This document shows positions 1 to 14,576 of a stretch of DNA of 64,000 bases, piece by piece; the first letter of the stretch is position 1, and every line of letters starts with the position of its first letter. Made by a program: the position numbers and the translations under genes. The notes below the pieces were generated by a model. The model did not search any database, was not told where the DNA came from, and was given only the letters and a program-made list of their open reading frames with translations. This DNA comes from Casuarius casuarius (Eukaryota; Chordata; Aves; Casuariiformes; Casuariidae): positions 64,661-128,660 of the forward strand of contig PTFA01000397.1 in assembly GCA_003342895.1 (NCBI GenBank), given 5' to 3'.

Positions 1-3000
1 TCAGAGTCTTCCTAAATCTATGCCCAAGTCTTACTTTTCCAGTGATGCTACTACTCAGTGTGTGCAAAGGAGGTTGAACATGCTGAACGTCATTTCCTGC
101 TTGGTGAAATCTATGGGGATTTGAGCTGTGTAAAAGGTGCATAAGTGACTGCTAAATAGGGCCGTAAAATGGTAACAGCATTATTCAAATTATTTTCTGA
201 CAGGGACAGATATTGTTTCCATTTCAAAGGCAACATGAGTTACTGACATTTCCTTCGCTTTGTCTAGAAGGTACTTACTGGACAAAAAAAAATTAGGAAA
301 ATGACCTTTTATGAGGCGGGAAAAAAAGAAAAAAACAAATAGTGTGATAAATGCCATCCAGGTCAAAACAAATTAATGAAATTGCACCTACATACCTTGC
401 AACTGAATCTTATTTTCAGGACTCTGAACCAGAACAGAACTGACAGAATCTAGGTTGTCATAGTTACTGCAGCCAAGAGGACCGGTCCGTGTTTCTGTTA
501 CCTGATGGCAAGGGAATGGAAAACCATTTGCTGTGTTATTCAGAACAGACTGAGGAGTTCAGAAGTTTGTTTCATAAAGTTTCCTTTCAATTTAGCTGTC
601 TGCACATTTCCGACTTAGTTCATGTGAAACCACTCCTTTTATTTATGCAAAGTATAATTGCAAATATTTTACCAGTACAGCAAGAGTGTTATTTCAATTG
701 CAAGGAATCCTTTAAAAGGCTTTACCAGGTCAATAGTCCAAAGACAGTTTATTCTTTCATAGCTATGTGTATCAGAATGAGCTTAATAAATGTTCGTTAG
801 AAGGAGCACTGTGATTTTCCCCGACTTGTGCATGTGGCAACTCCTTGCTGAAGTCATGAATAAACTTCTGACTGCTCCTATATAGCACAGCAGGACTCAG
901 GAATAAAAACCTTTATGAGCTGTGCTGATAATGGTGGCGGGGGGGTATTTTTCACCTGGGAAAGGTCTAAAATAAGATTAAACGTAAGATTCTAGACATT
1001 CTGCCTATTGCAACCACAGAATCCCAGACCACAGGGTCAAAATGCAACTGAATTTATCAAAACAGAATCACTGTAAATAGAGATCTAGGATTAATATTTG
1101 AGGCTGGAGCTTGGCAATGGGCAGCGCGTTAAATGAGTAGGTTAAAAAAAATACAGAAAAGTGATTTATAGACTTCATGGAATATTATGGCTAATTTTAA
1201 AAGTGGCTAGAAAAACATAATAAAAACGAGTTTCTTTTTTAAGTGCTTCTGCAGGCCAAGAACGGGGTCTCATCCAGGTTCTCAGCGACGTAGCGCTGAG
1301 CTTTTCTGTGATGCCCAGAGGGCAGGCTGGCAGTGGCACAGTGGGCTGGGCAGCATCCCAGCCTTCTTTCCTAGCCTGCTGCAGGGAGCCAAGGAAAACC
1401 CCCAAACCCTTAGGACAGGTATACAAACACATCCCTGGGCTGAATTGTAGAAAATTCATGCTTTTGTAGTTCTTTCTCCTTTATATCAAGACCAGGCAGA
1501 AAGAGGATGGAGAAAGTAGGAGGAAAATCATATGAGCAGAGCCATAGCAGGAAACGTTGGCCGTTGGGATATCTTCCCAATCCCATTTGTTGCCAAAATA
1601 TAGCCAACTCCTCTATCATCCCCCTCCCAAACTCCTTGCAGCCACTATCCTCAGACTTCCCTGCTGTCTCCCTTTTGGCAAGGTGTGGACATACTTGGCT
1701 TTCTTTACTAATTACACCAGGGCTAGATTTATCCTGTCTTTCGCTTAATTATCCTGAATCAGCACAGCAAGGCATCACATTTGGCAAGGACACTGCAGAA
1801 ATGGCAGTGCTGGTTAACCCAGGCAGCTTCAGCCCTCTCCTTCCTGCTCCCCAAATCAGTGGTCTGAAATCCCATTCTAAAAATCTTTTTTTGTGTAATA
1901 CCACACACCAGTATAAAAAAAATCTTAATCCATTTACAAGAATGAACAAGAGAAGGAGTAAAGGTACATTAAATAAGGTAAACAGCCAGAAGACAACAAA
2001 AGAAGGATAGAGGTTTTTATGGGTTTTATCCTCATTCTGAAAGGTTACATTCAGCATTTATTTATGTATTTCCTTATTTAAAGTTCCATTTATTATTACT
2101 TCTATTTTTGATTTTTTCAATCGTTTGTTTATGAGGCATTGCAGTGTCCCAAAATTATATGAAATGTAGAAAACATATAGCCATTTTTACAATTCCCATT
2201 CATTTTCATTATTATGCCTCATGAGGGAGGTTAGTAAGTAATGGCAAAATTGTGGCCTCCCTTTTTGTTCATGCAACTTCATTCTTCACTTGGATGGTAC
2301 AAGAGGCCTGTAGGCATTACCACTGTTTTTTCATGGAAGTGACAGGACTTGGTGTGTTTAGGTGTGTTGAGAAGCAGAATGGAAAACAATTAGCACTAAA
2401 TGACTTATTTTTGACTTCTTTTCTCAAGACAAATCACATGAAACCACTGATTCAGGAAGAGGTGAGCCTAAGGGTCACGGCACTGGGAGCCTGCCCCTGA
2501 GCTGGTTCACTTGCCTCTTGCTTGAAAATACACCTAATGCCAGTGGTTTGGGCTAAAGTAAACAGAGTCCACGTTCTGACTATAATACAGCAATAATTAA
2601 GGATCTACTCTAAAACTTACTTTTCCCCTCAAATCTATATATTTGTGTTATGTATTTTACTTTCCCAAAAGCCCAGCCTTCCTCTGCCAACAGCTTTGCT
2701 CTGGTGTTCTCAGCTTCTGCATGCAAAATACATTGCAAAAAGCAACATAGAAACTCCTAGTCCCAATATACAACAAAGAAAGGGCAAAACCAATAAAAAT
2801 CATCCAAACTCCAACCTTCGGTGGATGGCATTTCCAATCTGGGGTCAAAGGGAGGTGCTTATACATGTTCTTTTATAGCTGTACAAATCCTACTTAGCAA
2901 AGGTTGTAATTTAGAAGAAAAATTTGAGTAGCTGATAAGTGAAATTAGAGATTATGTAAGAAAGGCTCAACTTGCTGACAGATTTTCAGATCAAGTGCCA

Positions 3001-6000
3001 GGATTTCATTTCTGGGTAACTCATTTTAATAACAAAGCTGACTACAGGGAAAACAAATGGTCCAAATGCACAAATTCTGGCTCGATCCCCCTGTTACTGA
3101 AATCGCTGATAATTTTGCATTTTCCTTCTGCGACAGGAAGAAGACTGCAATGACAGAAACAAAATTGGAAAGGGAATGTCACTTATTTAATTATCTTCCA
3201 AACACAGAAGTGTGATTAAATTCAGTCCCAGATCACAGCGTGTCTGAAGGCATGCAATAAAAGATAAACCAAAAATGGGATAGGGAAAGGTAAGCCATAA
3301 ATGCAAAGCCAATGCTAAAATGCCAGCATAGTCCGGAAGTGATTGCGGGTGAGCAAAAACCGTCATAACCACGTTTTTTTCTGTAAGTGCTAGACTCACA
3401 GTCCATAAAGAACACTAACTCACACAGCAAAATACCATGGAAAAAAAGTTATTTAATAACCAAAACCCCATAAGAACAAGTAAGAAAATATGTGTAAAAC
3501 CATCTGACACGAATCAGGCAGGCTATTCTCAAGTGCCTTGTTTTCAGAGATTATCACAGAGCAGGTTTCCCCGGGCAGCAGGGTTTTCAGTTCCCAGAAA
3601 TAAACTATAACATTTGGCATTAATGAGACAAATGCCTACAGTTTTCAGTCAGTTAAAACTCATAACCATGGTGATAACGACGCGATTATAAGTGCACTGA
3701 GAACATACCTCCTAGCTCTTTAGCAGGGCTCAGTTCCTGTGATATCAGTGGGTAGTATTTCCCTAGGAAACAGTGTGCTTTTCTTGTCCGTGATAATTAA
3801 GCCTATAGAAGGCTTTCCTAATGAAAGGGAAATATATTTCCACAGAGATTTTGTTCCTGGTGTGCCTTTTCAAATGCACATAGCTAATATCCCTAACTAC
3901 ATGTCCATGCAGGTGGTGTGCCGTCTTGCATAAAGGACTGTCCTCTTCGGGAAGACTCTTTAAAATGTATATTTGGCTTCTAAGAAAGATAACTATGCCA
4001 ACACAAAGGAAAATGAGACAATGCTAGTCACTTCAAAACAGACAGCCACATTCAGATTTGTATAACCCTGCTTAATATTTTAAACATTCAAGTAATGCTT
4101 TAGCAGCAACCTCATCATACATATGTGATGCTACTCATGGAGAAAGGTCTCTTCAGAACAACTGGTGCAGACAGAAGAATGAGCAAAAGTACGGGAGAAG
4201 AAACCTGAGGCGAACAGTTTCTAGCAAAAAACAAAACTTGAGTGCTTTCATATTTTGGATGAATGTCTGGGGAAGAGGGAAAAACACTACTTCTTATGCA
4301 AGGAAGCTAATTAATGGTTAGGTAAGACCAGATCCTGCTGTTATCATTTACACTCAATAAATCCTTTCCACCATAAATCATTCAATGGAACTAGTAACAT
4401 AGTGAGGGTGATTGGAAGGGACTAATGTAATCTGAAGTCCTCTTGTGTAATTGCAAAATAACAGTGACCAGGGCCAAGACTGACCCAGGACACAGTGGTA
4501 TCCATTCTCCACTAGTGCTGCCCTGGGGCACGGATCATTTTGTGGCGGTAGGAAAAGCTCTATGAGAGGCTTATGAGACCTATGGATGGGCTGCAAAACC
4601 ATGCCTATGTGTAGCCTCAGTATCGAAAAATACGGGCACAAAGGGCTGCCTGGGCTTATCTGGCTGGATGTCCTCACAGCACATGTTTTTCATCCTCCAT
4701 TTCTCCTTAGGATTCTCCTGTACACCTCTCCTACTACCCTCACCTTCAGGACTTGTCTTCAAGCCTGCTTCCCCACACATTGTCATGACTGCACATGCTG
4801 CAGTCCATGCTTATTTCACCTAGAAAACCCAAGTCGATCAAATGAGTAGGAACTAAATGTACTTTTTATTTAGAAGTGGCTCCCCTGCCGACTTTCCTTT
4901 TTTATCCAAGCTCTACAGCTTTTCTCAAAAGCACTGTCTTTGAGCACCTTTCTTTGTAACGCTGCTCCACTGCCCTTCTTGTGTCATTGAGGATATTAAA
5001 AGACTTGCACTAATTAGTGCATCATTAAAGTAAAATAAACCTTCTTAATGTTCCAAACACTGTTGCTTGTCATGTCACCAGCTAGATGAACATTTCTGAA
5101 GGGACAGAGATAAAACCAACGGCACTCAATGTCAGGGGCTTGATCAATGTTTTAACAATTTTTGGGGGAGTGATTGCCATCATTTTAAAGAAATATCTCA
5201 TAGGCATGTAACACTTTCTAGCAGCAGTGTTGATACAATAGGACTGACTTCTTAATTTGCAGAGTCCGCTAAATCAGGAGAAACAGAATCACTCCCATCA
5301 TATTTTCCTATTGTCTGTGGTTATAAGGTGTAACAGAAAGAGCAAACTTGATAGCTTTGCAAATGAAATAAAGTGCAAAATTCCCATTAACTTCAGTAAA
5401 AGTGGAATAAGAACATTTTTTAAAGCTTTTGAGCAAGGAGATGACTTTTGGTTCTATTTGAACGCAACAACAAAGCTTCCCCAGAGATCTCTGTATTCCC
5501 TCCCTTCCCCATACTTTCTTTCTTCACTCTCAGGAATAAGCTCTGAGCTAGATGACTGCATTACAACACCAGTGAAATTGGAAGGTATTATTCCCACATT
5601 AGGCATTGCCTGCCTAGGAAATCAAAGTATTTTAGGAACTGGAAAGGAATTCGGACTACCTTAATTCTACTCTGTTGCTATATTCTTAAAATAAGATTTA
5701 CCCCAGTCAAAATCAATGGGCAGGTTCCCCGGAACATAGTCTATTGGAAAAAAGCAGGGCCTCTACTATCCTTATATGCAGAAATAAAGGCTTGAATCCA
5801 CTTGCTAAAGGGAATGAGGGCAGGCATTCTCCCTGAAGGAACAAGCTATCTCTCTTAACTAGCCTTGAGCAATGTGTGAGAGCAAAGTTCTCTTATGGAG
5901 GAATAATGGACTTCTTAGCGAAGAAGTAATAAAAGCTGAGTATTTTGTTTCAGTTTATATTTAGATACTTCTGCTTGCCTGGTCTTAGTCACTTAAATGA

Positions 6001-9000
6001 ATACTAATATTACTTTTTCACAACTTTTATTGCCTAAAGAGACAGCTGAGCAGCTAACATTAAATGAAACCTATATATTTTGGTTAAAAGATAAAATTAG
6101 AAACAAAAAGGACAGCACAGATACAAATTAAAATAATATTTCATGTGCATAAAAAATTCAGGGTATCTGCAGAAAGCAAAAGCAAAGAAGTCCACTAAAG
6201 CAAAGCCCCTTTACCAGCCCTCCAACCTTTTCCATGTGTAATTCCCTTACCATATAATGGGAAAACAGCCACAAAGAAATCTTAGGGCATATTTAGCCCA
6301 ACTGCAAAATCCCAGCTCTTCACAGTCCCCATGTAAGGATTTCCCAAGAATATTCAATTCGATACAAGATTTATATCTCCATGGCTCAGTTTTAAACATG
6401 AGGTCCTTTGCTACTGGGATTTTTCACTATTTCCCCCTTAGTTGCAAGAAGACAGCACAATTTGGCCATACATAAGAATCATAGCTAATGTTAGTCACAG
6501 TAATACTGTAGCTGGATGGAAAATCATTTTCTGAGGTTGGGAAAGTGTGAAAAAGAAATTCCTTCCTGAATCAGAATGCAAAGTCAAAATCTTCCTTTTT
6601 TTTTTTTTTTTGGTGAAAAACAGCAGGAAAAAGGAGGTCTAAATGAATATAAGCACTGTCTTTGGTTAATTTGGAAGCATTTTGCCTTGACTGCTTATTT
6701 TTTAAAAAATATAAATATATTGCATTTTTGGAGGAATAAAAAAAAGGTGTTAGAAACATTTATATTAGGTTATTTGAGAAAAAGCTCATCTGTACACACA
6801 TGGAGGAGCACAGGGAACAACAACTCCCACTCCTAACAATTTAAGTACTAAAGGTTAACATCAGGACTTAAAAAAGAAATATCATAAAAAGGATTAAAAG
6901 CATTTAAGCTCATAAAAAAAAATCAAAGTGATAGGAGCAGAAGTTAATTAGGATTTGGATTTTCCAGGGAGAACCTATCTATGATTAAACCTTCCTCTGT
7001 GAGTCTAAAACTTAGCTGCGAACCCTTCTGTATTGTCTCGGAAAATTTACCAGTTGGAGCTGTTTCCATATCTTGTACTTCCTCCCCTGGAAGTCATCTA
7101 AAGTACAGTTTCATTTATGCTGTACATATCATTAAATTCCTAACGCACCCTGGGTTGTTTTGGGGGAATTACTTTTAGGCTGCATCTTAATTGCTTCCTG
7201 CCCATTTTATCCCATCTTGTAGAAGATTTACACCTTTGCCCTTTCTGTCTCGTCAGTACTGCCAGCTCTCATTTTACATTTTTTCAAAACTCTCATTTTT
7301 TTACGTTACCATTTTTAGACATTCTCCTGCATATTTGAAGACCTAATCGCAGAGTTAACAATGGCAACTGATCTATAATTTTATCGTTAAATCTCCATCA
7401 GACATTCAAACCAAACAGAGATGCTTGGCTAAATTTGTCATAGGAAACAAAAGCAACTTTATACTGAAGCTTTAATCTTCTCTTCGTAGTAGCGTGCGCA
7501 GATGCCTGCCCAGTGTTAGATGAATAGTTTATGTATATTGCTTTATAACTGCTTGTTTATACTGCTCCATTCATACTGTGTAGTTTCATCCAAGGCAAAA
7601 GCAAATCTTCAGCCTTTAATCCCCATGAATTTATAAAAAGACACAGGCAGAACACTTGAGACTGAAATACTATTTTAAATCATGCTGCAGTAAAGATATA
7701 CGTCATGCACCATGCCTAGCTGCAGATTATAAAATTATTACACCAAATAGGCCAATGGGATTGGGAAACTTGTCACAAGAGACCCAGGACTCAGAAATCA
7801 AATCTCTGGCATTTATCTTTTAAACAAAACGTGTGTATTGCTTGTCAAATATTATCTCGTAGGAAAAAATAGCTACAAATATTTATTCTCAGTAGTACTT
7901 AAAAGTCTGATCAAGGATCAATTCTTGAATTAGCTACAGAATAGTGAAACACAAAGGTGTCAGTGTTTAATCTCAAGAAACAGTGCTTAATCTGTTCTGA
8001 AGCCTGCAAAAGTTTGCTAGTGGTTTCTAAATCCTTTAAGTGAGCTAAAGGGCCAATGTCTACCAGCAAAACTGATGTAAGTGCTCAGAAACCCAACTCT
8101 CGTTGTGAGACTCAGTGTGCTGGGTGCTTACTTTGATAAATGTGATTTTCTACCACCTAAGTGATTTTGAGGCTTTTACTTTTAAAATCGGCTAGTGAGA
8201 TTCACACAAGATGTAGGATATCTCAGCAGCGTTCTGGCTCACTACTGTCCAGGATACTCCTGAGTTATTTTTCGGATGAACATTACGGAAACGTTTCAGG
8301 GTCTATGTGCAATAGTTTCAGCTGCAGTGGTTGGAAAAGAATAAAATTTGGCCTCACTTGCTATGCTTAATCTTCATACGGAAATTGCCCATAGTGAGGA
8401 CCTTTTTCCACAGTATTCCTATTCCTGTTTCTATTCCAGCTGCCAACTCTCAGGCAGAACCACCCGCATTGATGGGGTTGTTTCAGACCGAAGAAGCAGT
8501 TGAGGAAGCAGCAAGTAAGAGCTCCTGGGAAAGGAGGAGGTTTATTTGGGATCTCCACATGCTATGTTAGGTCAGCTTGCTGCAAGCCCGAGGGGAAGGT
8601 AAATACACTGAACCGCTCTCTTCCCTGAGGCTAAATTTGATTAAGACACAAAGATTCATGCAGTTCTAGCTAGGACTCTCTGCTATGAACCAAACAATAT
8701 TTTTTCAATCATTTGTTGTACATATAATTAAAAATGACTTCAGATTTTTTTTTACAGAAAACTAACTGCTGCAATAATGAGCACCATTCTAGATTAAAAA
8801 AAATATTGGGAATGGCAAGGCAAAGGAGAGAAACAAACTTGTAAGGGAAAAGCCATATAAAAGAAAAATGGTTAATTAAACAAACCGACCATGAAGTTTG
8901 CAAAAACAAAATAGTTTATAAAAGTAGAAATTCTCCTTTCCCCCCCCCCTCTCTGAGACCTAATGTATTCCAGCTAATTGTATCACCTTTCTGCTATGGC

Positions 9001-11034
9001 TCAGGAAGGAGGAGGACCAAACTCAGGTTTTCCAGTTAGCCGAAATTTATGGGAAATGAGTTGGTAGTTGTGTTCTGTACAAGGTCTGATCTTCCTGATT
9101 TAGTCCGTCAGGCAGCAAAGGAAAGCTATACCCAAATACCCAAAGGTTAAGCGAAGAATCTTGCAGCACGATAAAGCCTGAGATGTTCTTGGTTATGCCC
9201 AACCTGAAATATAGAGACTTTTGATGTCAAAAGCTCACTAGTCCGAAGACTGTAGAAACTGTCTTTAGTGAATGAGGACCAGGTAGGAGTTAGATACCCC
9301 GTTGTATTTTTCACTCTACTCCTCAAAGTTTTAATGAACAAAACACACAGAAAAAATGTTGTAGAGGAAACGTGAGCAAATCTGCTTGTCCAAAACTGCA
9401 CATCACATCAGGAGGTAAGAAGGAAACTTTAAATCAGTTTAGTGCTTTACTCTAAAGAATACAAGTAAAACTGGATTCATAACTTTGCTAAGTTTGACTA
9501 AATAAGCAGAATACTCGTAACTGTAAATATATCAAATGCTACCGAAGTATCTTTGTAAACTTAGAGTAATGAAGGACTGTTACAAAGCAGAAACATGAAG
9601 AATTCAAACAAAAAAGCCTTCTTGAGAGGTAGGAATTACAGTTTGATGGAAAATGCAGAGGGACTTCCCCAAATCCTTTATTTTCAGCAAGGGAGGCCAG
9701 ATCCACCATGTGGGTTTCCATTTTATTTGCAGATGAAAATCTCTCTGACACATGGCTATAAGACTGTTTCATTAAACTCGATTGCCAGACCTCAACTTAT
9801 TCATCATCTATAAAGGTTCATGAATGAACAAGCTGGCTCCTCTTTAAAAAGTTTTCGCTAACAATTGAGTGATTCTGGACATCCTCATTTCATGAACTAG
9901 AGAGAAAAAAAAATTAATATGCAGAAGACTGCTCTTAGAATTAGGCCCAAGGGGCAATGTTATCTAGACAGAGTGCTATGCTTAGCTGGGAAACCTTTCG
10001 AAGCACCCTGATTTGTGGCAGTAAAAAGTCCTATCAAATAGGCTTATGAAGGCCTGTTCACTAGGCCATACATGAATCTGTCATATTATGGATCTTACAT
10101 TAAAGTGTTTTTTTTTCAAAAAATATATAGGATAGAGAGTCTTGTCCAAATGCTTACTTTAATCATTTCTTTCTGGACCTGACATAAGACAACATCTAGG
10201 GCAAAGAATGATGTATCATAAAGAAAAGTGCATTTCTTCTAACAAAACATAGAAAAAGACAGTGCTAGAGGGTTCCTACTAGCATGAGGATCTGGGAAGA
10301 AGAGAAGTTTGAAAAAAAGGGAAAAACAAATGAAAAAGACTAACGCTTATAATCAGTACTGCAGAGTCCCAGGGAAGTGGACCGTGGTCCGTTCAGAACT
10401 AAAGGGAACTCTACTACTTGCAGAGCTTGATTTGCCTCCACGTAGGTGACCACATAACTGAAATCCAAACATTTCTGGAGATAGCTAATTATCTAGCTCC
10501 TTTCAAAATATGTTTGTTGAAAAGCCTTTGACATGAGTATTTGTTAATTTTTGATATACAGGACTCACCCATTTACAAGTCTGCACAAAATCCATGTATT
10601 CATCATTGGAGATTTCTTCTAGACAGTTTTTATCTATTAGACCCTCTGGCTTGCTGGTAGAACATAATTCTCCTTTCTAAGCTATTATTCTGTCATAATA
10701 GTATATGACTTTTTTATACTGTACAGTCTCTTAATTAACTTTCCTTATTGTCTTTTTTTAGCACTGTGAGTGCCAGATGCTGTGGAGTTTAACAGGTGAA
10801 ATGCCTCGGTCATTCACCTCATGAAAGAACAGCAAGATGCCTTACGCTTCTGTTTCCATCATAAATATATCAAATCCTCTCCACAAGATTATTTTTAATA
10901 GATTACCCTTTATGGCCAAACGGAGACATACTGAGCTACCTTTACTGTCATAAAGCAAATCTTACGGAGGGGAGTTGCAAACATGATGGAATTAAACCTC
11001 ACAGCTTATTATTAGGTAAGTGAATGCTGTAATC

Positions 11035-11150
11035 ACTGTTTTAAATATGGAGGGACTAAGGCATGGAGAACTTTGAGTAACTTGTTCAAGGTCATGGAAA
11101 GGCTCTTTGGGGTAGTTAGGAGTAGAGCTCAGTGTGCTGGACTGTACACT
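11035..11150 (+). mobile_element. MIR-like SINE relic
   Basis: The series ggagggactaaggcatggag, gagtaacttgttcaaggtca and ggagtagagctcagtgtgct follows the 3' half of the MIR consensus as I remember it (gaaactgaggcacagag, aagtgacttgcccaaggtca, ggcagagccgggattcgaac). Order, spacing and orientation agree. MIR elements predate the mammal/reptile split, so such decayed copies are expected in birds. Confidence 0.65.
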
Positions 11151-14100
11151 GACATCCCTTCATATCCTACTACAGCGTCTCTGATAGTAAAATATTTATG
11201 GAAGGTTAGATGCATATGACAAATTTCCAGTTCGTAACATAGTTTTAAACCTCCTGACAAGGTGAAGAGATGCAATAGAGACTTTAGTAAATTGTCCTTT
11301 TCTTCTGCAGTGTAACGCAAGAATCATTCTAATGAAAGAGGACAATTTTGGGAAAATATGAGAAGTCTACAGAAAGTCTTTGAAGCCTTTTCTTTTAAAC
11401 TGATGCTAAAGATGGACTGAGAAAACTTGCGTGAAAATAAAAATTTCCTGCAAAGATCTCTAACATCTCATAAACGAGAACTCAGTGTCAAGCACTGACA
11501 GACACTGAGGAAGGACTTCCATGAGCGCTGAAGGAAATCTGGAGCACTTCACTGGGATAGGAGCAATCTCTGAGCTTTTCTTTTGGCACTTGGCTTCTCT
11601 GGCGTGGTTTGCAATGAAGTCAGAAGCTGGGGTTTATGCCATTCCAATTTGCTACCATCAGAAGAATAATGTGGCAAGGACTCAACACTGTGGGGGCCGA
11701 TTTGTAACTGCAAGTCAAGCAGTAAAAAAAGTTGACTCTAGCAGATGAAGTGTTTGTGTAAAATAAAAAATCATTGGATATGACCATTGACTGGCTGATT
11801 TTCTTAACTTGCTCACTTTTTTTTTTTTTTTAAGGAAAGCACATTAAAGAAACATGGTAAACTTATATTCAGAAAGAATCATCTTCCTCAGATAGTGTGT
11901 TAGATCAGCTCTGGACTCTTTGTAAGGCCTGATTTGGTGCAAGTAAGGACATTATGGCAAACTTTTGGGGCTTGGGTTGCAGTTAGGAAAGCTTCCTTAC
12001 CTGATGTCTTTGACCTGAGGGAGAATTTCAATGAAATCAGTTTTAGCCTTTCACTGAGAGCTACATTATGTCTTCCACTGCGCCAGTGATGTACTTCACT
12101 GTGAAGGTGATTATGTGCATGTGCTTAATACAAAGTCTATACAGGCGGATGACCAGTTAGACAGCATACATAACGGACAACACAATGAAAATCTATCTCT
12201 GTATTTAGAGTGACTATAAATACCATGCCTTTTTATTTTAATTTTTTTTCCTGTCACATATTTCCACATTAAAAATTTCATAGCTGCGTAAAAAGCCATA
12301 ATGGAAATTGAAATATGAGGATTATAATATTGTGACAAAAACCTTAACTGTGGAAACAAAAAAAAAATGGAATATGAGTACGTGAGATGAAGTTGGTGGA
12401 ATCAAAAATGTTTAGTGTTGACACCCAAAAATCTTATTTCCTTTTCACAATCTGAATTATTTTGAAAGCCTAACTGAAAAATACTTAGCAGGAAAAAATA
12501 TTTTTATTCAATTTGCTTGTTTTATAAGAAACTTCACTCAAGTAGGTTTTTTTAAAGTGTAAGTCAAACACAAAAGAAAACAAAGCATTCTTGTTCTCTG
12601 CATCTTTCCAAAGACATTCAGCAAATTGAGACTACTTCCTTGCAGAGAAAGTAAACCTATATTAAAAATCAAAATGCATAGGTCCTCTTCTATATCATAA
12701 AAAATAAAAGCAGACCCACACATTTTACCGTTATACTTTAATTAAGGATATAAATTGCTATGCTTGAGGTAACATAGGGTATTTATTTCTTACAATGATA
12801 TGCATGACTCAGTATCACTGTGAATGTCATATTTCGAACAGAGAACCAGGTTATGAATAAAATCCACTTAAATAGACCAAAATATGATGGAAGGAAAATT
12901 ATTAAAGGGCCTTCTAACCATTTTCGCTATTATCTGCAACATTTTATTATCACCTTTTCTTATGCATTAAGGATTCCATGAAAAGTCAAAGGAAAAACAT
13001 GGAAATCTTTTTCATTTTCAGTTCTCTAGGTAATCCAGGAAAAAATACACTATTTTCCCTTAGAAATCTGCATACTATGTAGGAGATTGTATACTAGTAG
13101 TATTTAGTGGTGTTATTGTAGCTGCTGGAAAATTATGAACTAGTATGACTATGATACTATAGATGTATATTATTTTTTCTATTGCTGTTATTTTACTTTT
13201 TCAGAGGAAAAATACTGCGTTTACCCCCAAGGCATATGAAATGTCTCAACAATTCCCTGTGAAAGGGAGGAGAATAATGAAGAGTAGCTTGATAAATTAA
13301 GAAGATGAGGGTTGAAGTGGAATGGAGAAAGCCTTGATATCAATGGTATCAATATGTGTACAGAGAAACTCCATCGAGTTCAGAGGGGCTTATTCCTTGT
13401 ATAAGGTCAGGATCTCAGCCTGCAAGATGAAGAATACCTTTACTGTCAGATTTTACAAAAGAGTCTGTAGGACAATGATGAAAACGCCATCGTTTCTGAC
13501 ATTTCAGATCTGAAGACACACTATAGGCATTGCTCAATACTATAGAAAGTGTCCTGGATGAGTAAAGAGATCTTTCCTAACTCCAGCTTCTGCATATTTT
13601 GCCCTTACAAGCATTGTTTTATTAGAGCTTATACTATAGTTTTACAGGCTGCCAGAAATATAAATCCTGCTGAAGTACTGCGTGAGGTCCTATAGGTAGA
13701 GGACTGAGGACAGCAGTGATGTAACTCCCAGGGTTACTTGTCTTTAAAGGATTTAAACATGAAGGATATTTCCAGGAGTGTTTTGTAGCACTAAATTAAT
13801 AGAATGGAGATTAATTAGAATCTATAACAGCAAAACCCATGAAAATGTATGAAGGGTATAATTTCTATATGGAAAGGTAATATAAATACTAAAATGGTTC
13901 AACAGGCTGTTATTACTCTCTTAGCTTATTGCTTCCAACTCTGAGTTTCTGTCACCCTGGGATATCCTTCCCAAGCTGACCTTTGTGTTCATATATGTTC
14001 TTGATATGTGTTGTCTCTTATTTCTTAGAGTTCAGAGATACGAAAACGTTCTCCTAATTTTGTACTCCTTGCGTGACATGTTCTGACCTGCTCACAGCTT

Positions 14101-14550
14101 GTAGCTGTCAATTATGGTAGCAGACATTGAGACCTCTGAAGTACACTCTTCTCAGCCCATGCACAAACCACTGCACAGCCAGAATAAGGACTTAATTAAA
14201 AGCCACGCAAATAAGAACGCTCCAAATTGGTGCAGAAGTGCTCTGCTCTAGCTGTATTGCCCAATGTGCTCTTTGTGGATATTTCAATATTAAAGCCTTC
14301 CTCCCTTTTCTGTGTTGGTTTACTTTGGCTCTGCCTCGTAAGGGAAGAAAAATAAAATGGCATATGAAACATTTAAGGAAACTTTCGTATTAATTATTTC
14401 TAAGTTTTTGACAATTGTGATGGCAACAGCCGTGTGAAAGATGCTAAGGTCTCTTGTTTACACATGTATATTTTTGGCCTGCATAGGGCTTGGATTTGTT
14501 TTTTTGTTGTTGTTTTTATTCATCCTTCTCCTCTTTTAACTAATCTACAT

Positions 14551-14576
14551 TATCTATCTATCTATCTATCTATCTA
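14551..14576. repeat. (TATC)n microsatellite
   Basis: Six and a half perfect tatc units. A T-rich stretch lies about 50 bp upstream. Confidence 0.95.

Noticed and set aside
1240..1430. GC-rich minus-strand frame (LRTWMRPRSWPAEALKK...)
   Set aside because: Looked like a possible exon or repeat, but it matches no protein family I know and has no convincing acceptor/donor pair.
1507..2010. 167-codon plus-strand open frame
   Set aside because: No recognisable domain, low-complexity Ser/Pro/Leu mix, no splice sites or start context that favour coding, and a competing frame on the other strand. Expected by chance in a long intron.
7741..7815. Possible further MIR-like fragment (cttgtcacaagagacccagg)
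   Set aside because: Only about 40 bp resemble MIR and the order breaks on both sides. Too weak to list.
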